NCBI RefSeq assembly: GCF_007923355.1 | Contig: NZ_VOGO01000001.1 | Span: 798,930 to 862,929, forward strand | DNA from: Falsiphaeobacter marinintestinus | GTDB lineage: Bacteria > Pseudomonadota > Alphaproteobacteria > Rhodobacterales > Rhodobacteraceae | DNA: 64,000 nt | Reading direction: 5' to 3' | Shown: piece after piece, positions 54,472 to 63,262 of the stretch | Layout: each line of letters opens with the position of its first letter | Numbering within the stretch: position 1 is the stretch's first letter | Position numbers and translations under genes: made by a program | The notes under the pieces: generated by a model | Databases searched by the model: none | The model's input: only the letters and a program-made list of their open reading frames with translations | What the model was told of the DNA's origin: nothing

Positions 54472-55488
54472 ATGTCCGCCGACACTGTGATATCCTGCAA
54501 GAACGCCTGGAAGATCTTTGGCCCCGACCCCGAGGGGTATCTAAAGACCCTGCCTGCAGGGCACAGCTTTGATGACATCCGGGCCGATGGGTACATTGCA
54601 GGCGTCAAGGACGTGTCAATCGACGTGTCGCGCGGCGAAATGCTGGTGATCATGGGCCTGTCCGGCTCGGGCAAGTCGACACTTGTGCGCTGTTTTTCCC
54701 GCCTTCACGATATCACCGGCGGCACGATCACCGTCGAAGGACAGGACATCATGTCCCTGTCGGAAAAAGAACTGATCGAGCTGCGCCGCAACAAGATGGG
54801 CATGGTGTTTCAGTCCTTTGGACTGCTGCCGCACCGCTCGGTTCTGGATAACGTGGCTTTTCCGCTCGAGATGCGCGGTCAGGACAAACACGCCAGACGC
54901 GAACGCGCGCTTGAAGTGATCAAACTGGTCGGTCTTGAGGGGCGCGAAGATTACTTCCCCCGCGAACTGTCCGGTGGACAGCAGCAGCGTGTCGGCATCG
55001 CCCGATCACTGGCGATTGAACCTGATATCTGGTTTCTGGATGAGCCGTTTTCCGCACTCGACCCGCTGATCCGGCGCGAAATGCAGGATGAATTCCTGCG
55101 CCTGCAAGCGATGCTGGGCAAAACCATCGTGTTCATCACCCACGACTTTGACGAAGCGCTGCGTCTTGCCGACCGTATCGCAATCATGAAGGACGGCGCA
55201 GTCGAACAATGCGACACGCCTGATCAGATCGTGCTGAATCCCGCCACAGAATACGTGCGCAAATTCACCGAAGACATCGACAAAGCCCGCGTTGTGCACG
55301 CTGGCGTGTTGGCCACGTCATCCGACAACGGAACCGGTGATCCGGTAGACGCCAAAGCGTCCGTGCAGGATCTGGCCCGCCTGTTGGTTCAGGACACCCG
55401 TGCAATCATTCCCGTCGCAAGCGATGGGAAAATTGTCGGCGGAATGGATCGCGCCGCTGCCCTGGAAATCCTGCTGGAGGCCAGTTGA
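54472..55488 (+). CDS. tmoW: TMAO ABC transporter ATP-binding protein TmoW
   Basis: A 338-residue ABC ATPase of the ProV/OpuA type. Walker A GLSGSGKST, Q-loop VFQSFGLLPHR, signature LSGGQQQRVG and Walker B WFLDEPFSALD are intact. The carboxy-terminal part (about 260-338, with RAIIPVASDGKIVGGMDRAA) looks like a short CBS-type domain, which in OpuA senses ionic strength. It begins 100 bases after tmoX and overlaps the permease start by 1 base (TGATG). The ATG at 54472 follows GAGGAAAGAG. Confidence 0.93.
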   Translation: MSADTVISCKNAWKIFGPDPEGYLKTLPAGHSFDDIRADGYIAGVKDVSIDVSRGEMLVIMGLSGSGKSTLVRCFSRLHDITGGTITVEGQDIMSLSEKELIELRRNKMGMVFQSFGLLPHRSVLDNVAFPLEMRGQDKHARRERALEVIKLVGLEGREDYFPRELSGGQQQRVGIARSLAIEPDIWFLDEPFSALDPLIRREMQDEFLRLQAMLGKTIVFITHDFDEALRLADRIAIMKDGAVEQCDTPDQIVLNPATEYVRKFTEDIDKARVVHAGVLATSSDNGTGDPVDAKASVQDLARLLVQDTRAIIPVASDGKIVGGMDRAAALEILLEAS

Positions 55489-57476
55489 TGGCGGATGTGG
55501 CAGGCAGCATCAAGAACGATACAGTCGGCCCCGCCCAATGGTCACGCGGTCGCGTGGCCTTGGCGCTTGTGGCCGTCGCGGTTTTCCTGACGCTTTTGCA
55601 CTATGCGGGGCTTTTGCCGGACTGGCTGTTCCGCATACCCGAATCCATGATCCCGCCGTTCGCGGGCTGGCTGGATGCGATCTTTAACTTTGTAAAAGAC
55701 GATCTTGGGCTTCTCAAACTGACCCGCACGCTGACCGAAGGGTTGGAATGGCTGCTGGACGTCACCGCCAACCTGATGTTCGGCAAACGCCGCTGGCCCC
55801 ATATCGGCCCGATCCCATGGACAGCCGTGGCCGGTGTGGCCGCTGTCATCGGCTATTATCTGGGTGGCTGGCGCATGGCCGCTTTGGGCGCTGGTACATT
55901 CATCTGGACCGCGCTGATCGGCCAGTGGAAAATCGCCATGGAAACGATGTCGGTCCTGATGGTCGCGGCCCCTCTGGCGTTTTTCATCGGCCTGACGCTG
56001 GGCATCCTCGCCTGGAAATACACCTGGGTGAACCGAACGATCAAACCGGTCCTGTCGGTCCTGCAAACGTTGCCGTTCTTTACCTACCTGCTGCCTGCGG
56101 TGATCTTCTTCAAAGTCGGGCCCACCGCCGGGGCCGTTGCGACAACGATCTATGCGATCCCGCCGATGATCCTGATGACCACGCTGGGCTTGCAAAAAGT
56201 CTCGCCCGAGGTGGTCGAGGCCGGCAACATGAGCGGCTGTACCAAGTGGCAGTTGCTGCGCCATGTCTACCTGCCCTCGGCCCGGACCGAAATTCTGGTC
56301 GGCGTCAATCAGGTCATCATGCTGTGTCTGGCCATGGTCGTGTTGACCGCCTTTATCGGCATGCCCGGGCTTGGGGCCAAATTGCTGGCGATGATGGGCA
56401 GCTTCAAACTGGGCCGCTCGTTTGAAATCGGTGTGACCATTGTCCTGCTGGCCGTCATGCTGGACCGCATGTCCAAGGCGTGGGTGGTCAAACAGCCCGA
56501 ACATTTCGAACGTGGCACACCGTGGTGGCGCAGGCATGCGATCCTGCTGACCGGTGTCGCGGTGTTTGTGTTCTTTTGCATCCTTGCACAGTTTGTTGAC
56601 CTTGCCGCCGAGATCGGGCGCAAGCAGAACTTCAGCCAGGGCAAAGAGATCGACACGCTGATCAAGGGGTTTCTTGCTCTGGAACCGGTTCAGGCCACCA
56701 CCGGAGCCATCCGCTATGTGCTGAACGTCTGGATCCTGAACCCGTTCCGCGACTTCCTGCTGTCAATCCCGACGCCCGCCTTCATCATGCTGATCGTGGC
56801 CTTTGCTCTCAGCCTGGGCGGCAAAAAGCCCGCGATCTACGGGGCGATCTTTTTCAGCCTCGTGGCGCTGTCGGGGTGGTGGGACCGCTCGGTAATCACA
56901 CTGTATTCCGTCATCTCGGCCGTCTCGCTGGCCCTGCTGATCGGCGTTCCGCTTGGCATCGTCGCCGCGCGATCCGAAAAGTGGTCACAGCGCGTACTTC
57001 TGGCCTGCGACACCGCGCAGACCTTTCCCAGCTTCATCTACCTGATCCCGGCCATCATGCTGTTCGGCATCACCGCGACCTCGGTCGTGATGTCGATCCT
57101 GATCTTCGCGATGGTGCCCCTGATCCGCTACACGATCGAAGGCTTGCGGACCGTGCCGCCTGAAATGACCGAAGCCGCCGACATGTCCGGCGCGACCCGG
57201 ATGCAAAAGCTGTGGAACGTGCAACTGCCGCTGGCCCTGCCGACAATGGCCGTGGGGTTCAATCAGGCCATCATGTTCGCGTTTTTCATGGTGATCATCG
57301 CCGCGTTCATTGGCACCCAGGATTTGGGGCAAGAACTGCAGCGCACCCTGGCTGGCACTGATCTGGGCAAGAACTTTGTGCTTGGCATCTGCGTGTCCCT
57401 GATGGCGCTGACCTTCGATCTGACGATCATGCAATGGGCGTCAGATCAGAAAAAGGCGCTGGGGTTGCCCGATTGA
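55488..57476 (+). CDS. tmoV: TMAO ABC transporter permease TmoV (duplicated permease domains)
   Basis: A 662-residue inner-membrane permease holding two ProW-like domains in one chain. Each has its EAA coupling loop: EAGNMSGCTKWQLLRHVYLP and EAADMSGATRMQKLWNVQLP. About twelve or more membrane segments are visible, with a link near residues 340-400. Most betaine transporters use one permease gene per half, so the fused form is distinctive of TmoV. The ATG at 55488 overlaps the tmoW stop. Last gene of tmoXWV. Confidence 0.93.
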   Translation: MADVAGSIKNDTVGPAQWSRGRVALALVAVAVFLTLLHYAGLLPDWLFRIPESMIPPFAGWLDAIFNFVKDDLGLLKLTRTLTEGLEWLLDVTANLMFGKRRWPHIGPIPWTAVAGVAAVIGYYLGGWRMAALGAGTFIWTALIGQWKIAMETMSVLMVAAPLAFFIGLTLGILAWKYTWVNRTIKPVLSVLQTLPFFTYLLPAVIFFKVGPTAGAVATTIYAIPPMILMTTLGLQKVSPEVVEAGNMSGCTKWQLLRHVYLPSARTEILVGVNQVIMLCLAMVVLTAFIGMPGLGAKLLAMMGSFKLGRSFEIGVTIVLLAVMLDRMSKAWVVKQPEHFERGTPWWRRHAILLTGVAVFVFFCILAQFVDLAAEIGRKQNFSQGKEIDTLIKGFLALEPVQATTGAIRYVLNVWILNPFRDFLLSIPTPAFIMLIVAFALSLGGKKPAIYGAIFFSLVALSGWWDRSVITLYSVISAVSLALLIGVPLGIVAARSEKWSQRVLLACDTAQTFPSFIYLIPAIMLFGITATSVVMSILIFAMVPLIRYTIEGLRTVPPEMTEAADMSGATRMQKLWNVQLPLALPTMAVGFNQAIMFAFFMVIIAAFIGTQDLGQELQRTLAGTDLGKNFVLGICVSLMALTFDLTIMQWASDQKKALGLPD

Positions 57477-57503
57477 TCCCCGATACGAAACCGGGCGGGC
57501 CGC

Positions 57504-57671
57504 CTATTTCGTCAGGATCAGCTTTCCGGCGCGGGTGATCCGCAGCGTGTACACCTGATCGCCCAGTTCGATCTGGGCAAGGTTGCCACCATTTGTCAGA
57601 TCTTCGGCCCGATGGGCGGGAAGAACCGGTACCGCACTGGCGCTGTGTGGGGTTGGAACCTGAAGTGTCAT
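57504..57671 (-). CDS. hemP: Hemin uptake protein HemP
   Basis: A 55-residue protein ending in VYTLRITRAGKLILTK, the HemP signature near the carboxy terminus. HemP assists heme or iron uptake gene expression in several proteobacteria. The ATG at 57671 is preferred over the frame to 57707 because the core begins shortly after it. The TGA-N9-TCA iron box at 57808-57822 lies about 140 bases upstream, consistent with iron control. Confidence 0.85.
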   Translation of the reverse strand: MTLQVPTPHSASAVPVLPAHRAEDLTNGGNLAQIELGDQVYTLRITRAGKLILTK

Positions 57672-57807
57672 GCCGCGGCCCCTTTCGCTGAAACGAATTG
57701 AGGGCACACAGGCTTAGCCTGAACCATTGGTCGCATGGGCGCATTTCCTTGTCTCAAATGTGTTTGCTGGCCCGATGCAAACGGGGTGGCTGGGATGAGT
57801 CTTAATC

Positions 57808-57822
57808 TGACTAATTTACTCA
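57808..57822. promoter_or_regulatory. Iron-Rhodo box (TGA-N9-TCA)
   Basis: TGA (57808-57810), nine bases, TCA (57820-57822). The whole reads TGACTAATTTACTCA. This matches the published RirA-type iron box of Rhodobacterales. It lies between hemP and the divergent metallo-hydrolase gene and probably represses hemP when iron is plentiful. Confidence 0.72.
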
Positions 57823-57928
57823 TGTTTGTCAATCTCAGCCGCAACACCGGATGCGACCGCATACCATTTGAAATTCGCATGTATGAATGCGATGATGTTG
57901 CAAATCAGAATTCAAAGGAGATCCCGCA

Positions 57929-58852
57929 ATGACGATTACCCGGCGGACCATCCTGCAGGGCGCGGGCGCAAGCCTTGCTTTGGCCGGACTTGGCGCGCGC
58001 AGCGCCTGGGCATCAACCGAACTCAACTTTGGCAACGCAAAGCTGCAAACCCTGTCGGACGGCCATCTCAGCCTGCCAGCCGATTTCATCTTTGGCCCAA
58101 TGCCAAAAGACAAACTGGCCCCGATTCTTGAAACCTACAAGATCCCAGAAGGCGCGTTGACACCAGAATGCAACCTGACGCTGCTGCGCGATGGAGAGCG
58201 GGTCATTCTGTTCGACACTGGTGCGGGATCAACCTTTCAACCCTCAGCCGGCAAGCTGACCGAAGCCCTGGACGCCGCCGAAATCGCGCCCGAAGACGTG
58301 ACCCATGTCGTGTTCACCCACGCCCATCCCGATCACATCTGGGGCGTGCTGGACGACTTTGATGACCCGTTTTTCTACGAAGCCGAACACATGATCGGCA
58401 AGGCCGAGTGGGACTACTGGTATGACCCGGCCACGGTCGACAGCATCGACAGTTCGCGCACCGCCTTTGCGGTCGGCGCCAAACGAAGGCTGGAAGCGTT
58501 GGAAGACGCGATTACGTTCTTCGACGACGGCGAAGAAGTCCTGCCCGGCATCATGGCGCATGGCACCTATGGTCACACACCCGGCCACATGGCTTTTGAA
58601 CTGCGCTCGGGCAGTGAAAGCGTAATGGTTGTCGGCGACGCCATCGGCAATCACCATGTTGCCTTTGCGCGGCCTGACTGGAACTCAGGCTCGGATCAGG
58701 ATCAGCCGATGGCGGCGGCGACGCGGGTCAAACTGCTGGATCAGATCGCCCATGACCAGATGCGCATGGTCGGCTTTCACCTGCCCGGTGGCGGCCTGGG
58801 TCGTGTCGAACGCGACGGCGACACCTATCGCTTTGTCTCCGAAGGCGCGTAA
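57929..58852 (+). CDS. Tat-exported MBL-fold metallo-hydrolase
   Basis: A 307-residue metallo-beta-lactamase-fold hydrolase. It starts with a twin-arginine signal (TRRTILQG, hydrophobic run, ASA-type cleavage by about residue 29), so it folds in the cytosol and acts in the periplasm. The zinc site is HAHPDH in THAHPDHIWGV, with further ligands in HGTYGHTPGH and DAIGNHH. Homologues include SoxH-like and quinoprotein-associated hydrolases. The substrate is unknown. The start follows AAAGGAG. It is divergent from hemP across the iron box. Confidence 0.85.
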   Translation: MTITRRTILQGAGASLALAGLGARSAWASTELNFGNAKLQTLSDGHLSLPADFIFGPMPKDKLAPILETYKIPEGALTPECNLTLLRDGERVILFDTGAGSTFQPSAGKLTEALDAAEIAPEDVTHVVFTHAHPDHIWGVLDDFDDPFFYEAEHMIGKAEWDYWYDPATVDSIDSSRTAFAVGAKRRLEALEDAITFFDDGEEVLPGIMAHGTYGHTPGHMAFELRSGSESVMVVGDAIGNHHVAFARPDWNSGSDQDQPMAAATRVKLLDQIAHDQMRMVGFHLPGGGLGRVERDGDTYRFVSEGA

Positions 58853-58873
58853 CCTACACGCCTTCGGACTCAG

Positions 58874-58894
58874 CCTGCCGGGTTACCCGGCAGG
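58874..58894. terminator. Palindromic terminator between convergent genes
   Basis: A perfect 9-bp stem (58874-58882/58886-58894) with a 3-base loop straddles the stop codon of the ligase gene, 22 bases past the metallo-hydrolase stop. No long T-tract. Confidence 0.55.
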
Positions 58895-60511
58895 TGCCAT
58901 CAAGACGTCACCATAGGCCTCGCGCAGCTTGTTCTTCTGCACCTTTCCCGTGGCCCCCACGGGCAGCTCATCAACAAAGATGATCTTGTCGGGCATCTGC
59001 CAGCCAGCGACCTTTTCGTTGTAGAACGCGATCAGCTCTTCTTCGGACGGGGCCTGACCGGGCACCGGCACGGCAATCACCACCGGCCGCTCGGCCCATT
59101 TTTCATGCATGGCCGCGATGGCCGCCGCATTGGCGATACCGGGATGCGCGATGGCGATGTTTTCCAGTTCAACAGTCGAGATCCATTCGCCACCCGACTT
59201 GATGATGTCCTTGGACCGGTCACGAATGATCAGATAGCCATCGGCGTCAATCGACGCGACATCGCCAGTGTCGAACCAGCCATCATCGGTCAGCGCATCT
59301 TCGCCCTTGCCGTAATAGGTATCGATGATCCAATGCCCGCGAATATGCAATTCGCCCTGCGCCTCGCCGTCTTCGGGCAGCACTTCACCGTTTTCATCCA
59401 CGATGCGCAGTTCAACCCCCCAGGGCGGACGCCCCTGCCCGCGCCGGATGACTTCTTTTTCCGCCTCGGTCATGTCCGAATGCTTCTGCAACAACTGGTT
59501 CAGCGACCCCAGCGGGCTGGTTTCTGTCATCCCCCAGGCGTGGACCAGATCGACACCGAAGTTATCGCGGAATTCGGGGATCATCGATGGCGGCAAGGCC
59601 GATCCACCGACCAGAGTGCGGGTCATGCTGGCCGCCTTTGATCCGGTCTCTTTCAGCGCATCCAGCAGCATCATCCAGATCGTCGGCACGCCCAGCGACA
59701 TGGTCACGCGTTCTTCGTCGATCAGCTTGACCAGATGCGGGCCGGACAGATCCGGACCCGGCAATACGACGCGTGCACCAACCGCAGCGGCGGCATATGG
59801 CACTCCCCATGCATTGGCATGGAACATGGGCACAACAGGCAACAACGTGTCGGTGGCCGACAAGGCCAGCCCATCCACGGTATTGGCCCCCAACGTGTGC
59901 AATATGGTCGAGCGGTGCGTATACTCCACCCCCTTGGGATTGCCCGTGGTCCCGGACGTGTAACACAGCCCCGACGCGCGGGTTTCATCGATCTCGGGCC
60001 AGACATAGTCCGGATCACCGCCATCGGTCAGATCGTCATAGAACAGCAGCCCCTCTATCGCTTCGGCGGCGGCAGCATCAGGCGGCCCCATCAAAACGAA
60101 ATGGTGCACGCTGCCCAGATGCGGCTTCAGCTTGGCCACCATCGGCGTGAACGTGGCATCAAAGAACAGCACCTCGTCTGCCGCATCATTGATGATGTAT
60201 GTCATCTGCTCGGGCGTCAGGCGCGGGTTGATCGTATGGGTGACACGACCACTGCCCGCGCCGCCGAAATAGATCTCAAGATGGCGGCGGTTGTTCCAGG
60301 CCAGCGTGCCCAGCCGGGCCCCATCCGTTACCCCCAGCTTGTCCAGCCCCGAGGCCAGTTGCCGGGCCTTGGCGTCAATTCCGGCCCAGTTCGTGCGCGT
60401 TGTCGATCCGTCGGTTTCAACCGATACAACCTCGGTCGCGCCGTGATAGCGCGCCGCATGCGCCACCAGCGAGCTGACGTTCAGCTGCTTGTGCATCATC
60501 TTGCCACCCAT
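58883..60511 (-). CDS. Long-chain / medium-chain acyl-CoA ligase
   Basis: A 542-residue ANL-superfamily fatty-acyl-CoA synthetase. The AMP motif is YTSGTTGNPKGVEYTHRS (about 184-201), the adenine motif WGMTETSP, hinge GYLIIRDRSKDIIKSGGEWIS, and the catalytic lysine is in GATGKVQKNKLR. It resembles the FadD-like / DmdB-related acyl-CoA ligases common in roseobacters, several of which accept methylmercaptopropionate, so a DmdB-type role is possible but not shown. The ATG at 60511 follows AGGAG. Confidence 0.87.
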   Translation of the reverse strand: MGGKMMHKQLNVSSLVAHAARYHGATEVVSVETDGSTTRTNWAGIDAKARQLASGLDKLGVTDGARLGTLAWNNRRHLEIYFGGAGSGRVTHTINPRLTPEQMTYIINDAADEVLFFDATFTPMVAKLKPHLGSVHHFVLMGPPDAAAAEAIEGLLFYDDLTDGGDPDYVWPEIDETRASGLCYTSGTTGNPKGVEYTHRSTILHTLGANTVDGLALSATDTLLPVVPMFHANAWGVPYAAAAVGARVVLPGPDLSGPHLVKLIDEERVTMSLGVPTIWMMLLDALKETGSKAASMTRTLVGGSALPPSMIPEFRDNFGVDLVHAWGMTETSPLGSLNQLLQKHSDMTEAEKEVIRRGQGRPPWGVELRIVDENGEVLPEDGEAQGELHIRGHWIIDTYYGKGEDALTDDGWFDTGDVASIDADGYLIIRDRSKDIIKSGGEWISTVELENIAIAHPGIANAAAIAAMHEKWAERPVVIAVPVPGQAPSEEELIAFYNEKVAGWQMPDKIIFVDELPVGATGKVQKNKLREAYGDVLMAPAG

Positions 60512-60663
60512 GGGCGGTCTCCTCCCTTTCATTCCTGTTTCGCCGATGGTCCTCCACCGCGGCGATCCGGTCCTGTGTCTACAAGACGGCAGAAGGTTAA
60601 TGTAGGCAAGACACCGTGTTGGGCAAGATGCGGGGGAAGCGGCACAATTTTGTCAGGACGAAC

Positions 60664-60692
60664 AAAAAAACCCGGCCCTGTGACAGGCCGGG
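60664..60692 (-). terminator. Terminator after the rhodanese gene
   Basis: A GC stem (60671-60680/60684-60692, one bulge) followed on the minus strand by seven T, about 45 bases past the rhodanese stop. Confidence 0.85.
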
Positions 60693-60734
60693 CGCAGTAA
60701 CAGCCGTGAGTGGCTTTTTTGAAAGACAGACCGA

Positions 60735-61316
60735 TTACTGAGTGACGGACAGACCCAGAAGACGCCAGACCTGCATGCCTCCGCGATAGTAATAGATGCG
60801 CTCGGCCGGGTATCCGGCTTCGATCATGCGGCGCGCCGCAGACGGAGATTGTCCGCACCACGGGCCATTGCAGAACAGTGCGACGGGCTTGGCGTTTTCA
60901 CAGTCGAAGCCTTCGAAATCGACCTCGCACCCCAGTTCGTCCAGTCGGTCCTTGGCCTCGGTATAGGGGATGTTGATCGCCCCGGGAATCGTGCCGCCTT
61001 CGTAATTCGACACCACGCGGCTATCGACAACAATGGCGTCCGGGTCTTGCAGCATCGCAATCAGCTCAAGCTCGCCGATGGTGGTGACCCCGTCGGCGGG
61101 GGTCATCGGCTGAATGCAAAACGGTGGGCAGGCCCGCGATGTGCGCGCCCATTCACCGGTGACCTCGTTCGCGTTGTCCTGAATCCGCGAAATCGTTACC
61201 GGACCTTCCGCTGTTTCGACGATCGCCTCTTGCATATCGCGCCCGATCCCGACCGGGTCGGCCCATGCGGGCACGGCCAAAGCCAGCGCCAAAGCGCCCC
61301 AAACCGCCAGTTTCAT
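60735..61316 (-). CDS. Periplasmic rhodanese-like protein
   Basis: A 193-residue exported rhodanese-domain protein. A Sec signal peptide (MKLAVWGALALALAVPAWA) covers about residues 1-19. The single rhodanese domain (about 80-190) has its catalytic cysteine in CNGPWCGQS. An extra pair in CPPFCIQP lies before it. Such proteins move sulfane sulfur or handle cyanide. Similar exported forms accompany quinoprotein dehydrogenase clusters. It lies just downstream of the stress-protein gene on the same strand. Confidence 0.85.
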   Translation of the reverse strand: MKLAVWGALALALAVPAWADPVGIGRDMQEAIVETAEGPVTISRIQDNANEVTGEWARTSRACPPFCIQPMTPADGVTTIGELELIAMLQDPDAIVVDSRVVSNYEGGTIPGAINIPYTEAKDRLDELGCEVDFEGFDCENAKPVALFCNGPWCGQSPSAARRMIEAGYPAERIYYYRGGMQVWRLLGLSVTQ

Positions 61317-61330
61317 ATCCGGATCTCCCC

Positions 61331-61738
61331 TCAGCGAACCACGTGCACGGCACAGGCCGCATGGCGCACAACCTGCGCAGCAGTCGACCCCAGCAGCAGA
61401 TCCTGCATGCCCGGACGATGCGACGCCACGATGATCAGATCCGGCTTGTTTTCCGTCGCCCAATCCAGAATCGACCGTCCGGAATGGCCTTCGATGACAA
61501 CACCCTTGGCGTTGGGCAACTGTGCCGCCAATTCATCCAGCTGCGACTGAATAGCGGCGCGCGCTTCGCGCAGATAATCCGCGGGCATATAGGAAATCGC
61601 ATAGCCGGGGATATGTTCGACCACATGCAGCAGGGTGACCTTGGCATTTGGCGTCGCCAGCAGTTCCGCCAGCTTTAGTGGCGCACTTGTGTCGCGCTCT
61701 GAATCGAACGCAATCGGGACGAGGATATTGTGATACAT
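61331..61738 (-). CDS. Universal stress protein UspA family
   Basis: A 135-residue Usp-fold protein. The start MYHNILVPIAFDS and the ATP-binding region ASHRPGMQDLLLGSTAAQVV match the G-2x-G-9x-G(S/T)-type motif, so it probably binds ATP. It ends with CAVHVVR, the usual family finish. The start has AAGGAGAAC upstream. The rhodanese gene begins 14 bases after its stop, suggesting a two-gene transcript. Confidence 0.92.
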   Translation of the reverse strand: MYHNILVPIAFDSERDTSAPLKLAELLATPNAKVTLLHVVEHIPGYAISYMPADYLREARAAIQSQLDELAAQLPNAKGVVIEGHSGRSILDWATENKPDLIIVASHRPGMQDLLLGSTAAQVVRHAACAVHVVR

Positions 61739-61848
61739 TTTGAAGTTCTCCTTCCAACCTGATCAATGATGTACTGTTCAGATATGTTTGACATTGATCC
61801 AAATCATACCCCGTCCGGCGGCATCAAAAGGCCCAAGGTCAAGTCCGG

Positions 61849-62172
61849 TCAGGCCCTGAACGTATCAACCACGTCGTACATCACCGGCTCAAAGCTTTTG
61901 CACAACCCGCTGATCTTGCGATTGCGTTCTCGCATTTCAGGCCTGCGCAGCATGGCCTGAAAATCTTCGCGCCGATCCCACTGTGAATAATTGGCAATCC
62001 GGGTCTGGGCATCATTCACATGCAATCCCGCCGCAATAAATCCGGGCTGTTTGGAAATGAAATCAGCATAGGCTGCCGTCAGCGCGTCCAGCAGATCCTG
62101 ACAGGTGCCCGGAGTCATCTCGAACGTGGTAATTACGGTCTGAACGGTGTTCGATTTGGAAATGGTCGGCAT
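61849..62172 (-). CDS. Antibiotic biosynthesis monooxygenase (ABM) domain protein
   Basis: A 107-residue ferredoxin-like alpha/beta barrel protein. The pattern TTFEMTPGTCQDLLDALTAAY ... GFIAAGLHVN ... YSQWDRREDFQAM matches the ABM family, which includes heme-degrading and quinone-forming monooxygenases as well as proteins without known activity. It has no obvious metal or cofactor site. The start has AAGGAGGAG upstream. It follows the parA gene on the same strand by about 30 bases, so co-transcription is possible. Confidence 0.8.
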   Translation of the reverse strand: MPTISKSNTVQTVITTFEMTPGTCQDLLDALTAAYADFISKQPGFIAAGLHVNDAQTRIANYSQWDRREDFQAMLRRPEMRERNRKISGLCKSFEPVMYDVVDTFRA

Positions 62173-62203
62173 TGGCTCCTCCTTGGTGGCTGAGCCGATG
62201 CTA

Positions 62204-62836
62204 TCACAGGTTTTCCAATGTCGCCTGTACTTCGGCGACCAGCCGTTTCACTTCGTCATGTGCCGGACCTTTCGGAGCTTCCAGCGCCGCGCGCCCCTGC
62301 CCCAGCGTTTCGGCATAGACCACCCGGTTCGCCATCGGCACCTGGGCCACCTGCGCCTCCAGTTCGGCGGCTTTGCTGGCCACATCCGCCGCCAGTCGCG
62401 TTCCGGCCCGGTTGCGGGTCATCACGATCATCGCGGGTTTGCGTTCGCGGTCTGCCAGATACAGCACGGTTTCAACCGCCCACAGATCCAGATGAGAGGT
62501 CGCAACCGGCACCAGAACCAGATCCGAGGCCCTAAGTGCCGGTCTCAGATCACTATCTGCCTTGGGCGGCGTGTCGATGATGACAATGTCATGGGCATCG
62601 GCCAGCTTGCGCACCTCATAGGTCACCCCCCAGGCCGAGGCCGTGGAAAATTCGATATCCGGGGTGTCCATCGCCTCCATCCGCGTCATGAACCAGCGTC
62701 CGGCGCTGCCTTGCGGATCCGTATCCATCAGCGCGACCGACTTGCCCGCCTTGGCAAATCCCACGGCAAGATTGACCGCCAGCGTGGTCTTGCCCGATCC
62801 GCCCTTTTGCTGAGCAACTGTAATGACGTGTCCCAA
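62204..62836 (-). CDS. ParA/MinD-type ATPase (orphan)
   Basis: A 210-residue deviant-Walker ATPase of the ParA family. The Walker A motif KGGSGKTT begins near residue 10, Walker A-prime is ALMDTDPQGSAGRW, and Walker B is IVIIDTPPKAD. There is no amino-terminal helix-turn-helix, so it is the small type. No parB or parS-like gene is adjacent, so it may position another cargo (storage granules, chemoreceptors, carboxysome-like bodies) rather than the chromosome. The start is TTG 62836 with GGAG just upstream. Extension to 62932 would pass through a terminator-like hairpin. Confidence 0.85.
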   Translation of the reverse strand: MGHVITVAQQKGGSGKTTLAVNLAVGFAKAGKSVALMDTDPQGSAGRWFMTRMEAMDTPDIEFSTASAWGVTYEVRKLADAHDIVIIDTPPKADSDLRPALRASDLVLVPVATSHLDLWAVETVLYLADRERKPAMIVMTRNRAGTRLAADVASKAAELEAQVAQVPMANRVVYAETLGQGRAALEAPKGPAHDEVKRLVAEVQATLENL

Positions 62837-63262
62837 GGCTTCTCCGATCCGCGCTGTCCTACGGACTAGACCTGTGCAAAAGCCCGCGTGCAAGGCGAAA
62901 AAAGGCCGCAACGCGCGCGGCCTGACGCACATAAAACCAACCTATCGCGGAAAAAACTGCCTGACCGCCCGCCAGAAAAACCTGAAAGACACGTCTCCAA
63001 TTCGTGAAAACAGACAGTGGAATGATTTGAGGTCAATTGACACTATCCCAGCTTGGTTGACACAAGTTTCAATTCGTGATCCCTTTGATACAACAAAAAA
63101 ATACCACAGGAAAACTCTCCGGGATAAGATCGAGAGTAAAACACACAATAATCTCACGTGTCAAAAAGTCACGCGGCTGCGCCCGCCTGACAGCTCAGCC
63201 CCCCTACATCAAAAACCCACTGACCAAAAGAAAACCATAGGTCATTGACAAGGAAGCCAGTC
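62837..63262. other. AT-rich intergenic region between parA and the RTX gene
   Basis: A 426-base gap, richer in A and T than its surroundings, with no convincing protein gene. Two direct TTGACAC repeats lie about 63037-63063 and could include -35 elements for the RTX gene. A minus-strand terminator-like hairpin lies at 62898-62922. No RNA gene is recognised. Confidence 0.45.
62898..62922 (-). terminator. Terminator-like hairpin upstream of parA
   Basis: Stem GGCCGC/GCGGCC (62904-62909/62917-62922) followed on the minus strand by six T. It lies about 60 bases before the parA start, so it would end a transcript arriving from upstream or act as a leader attenuator. Confidence 0.5.

Noticed and set aside
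62204..62836. ParA as evidence of a plasmid or replication origin
   Set aside because: No ParB, replication initiator, iterons or parS repeats are nearby, and the surroundings are chromosomal housekeeping genes.
62823..63248. 141-codon plus-strand frame before the RTX gene
   Set aside because: Lys/Arg/Thr-rich, no recognisable motif, overlaps the parA start and the terminator-like hairpin. Probably the AT-rich intergenic region read through.
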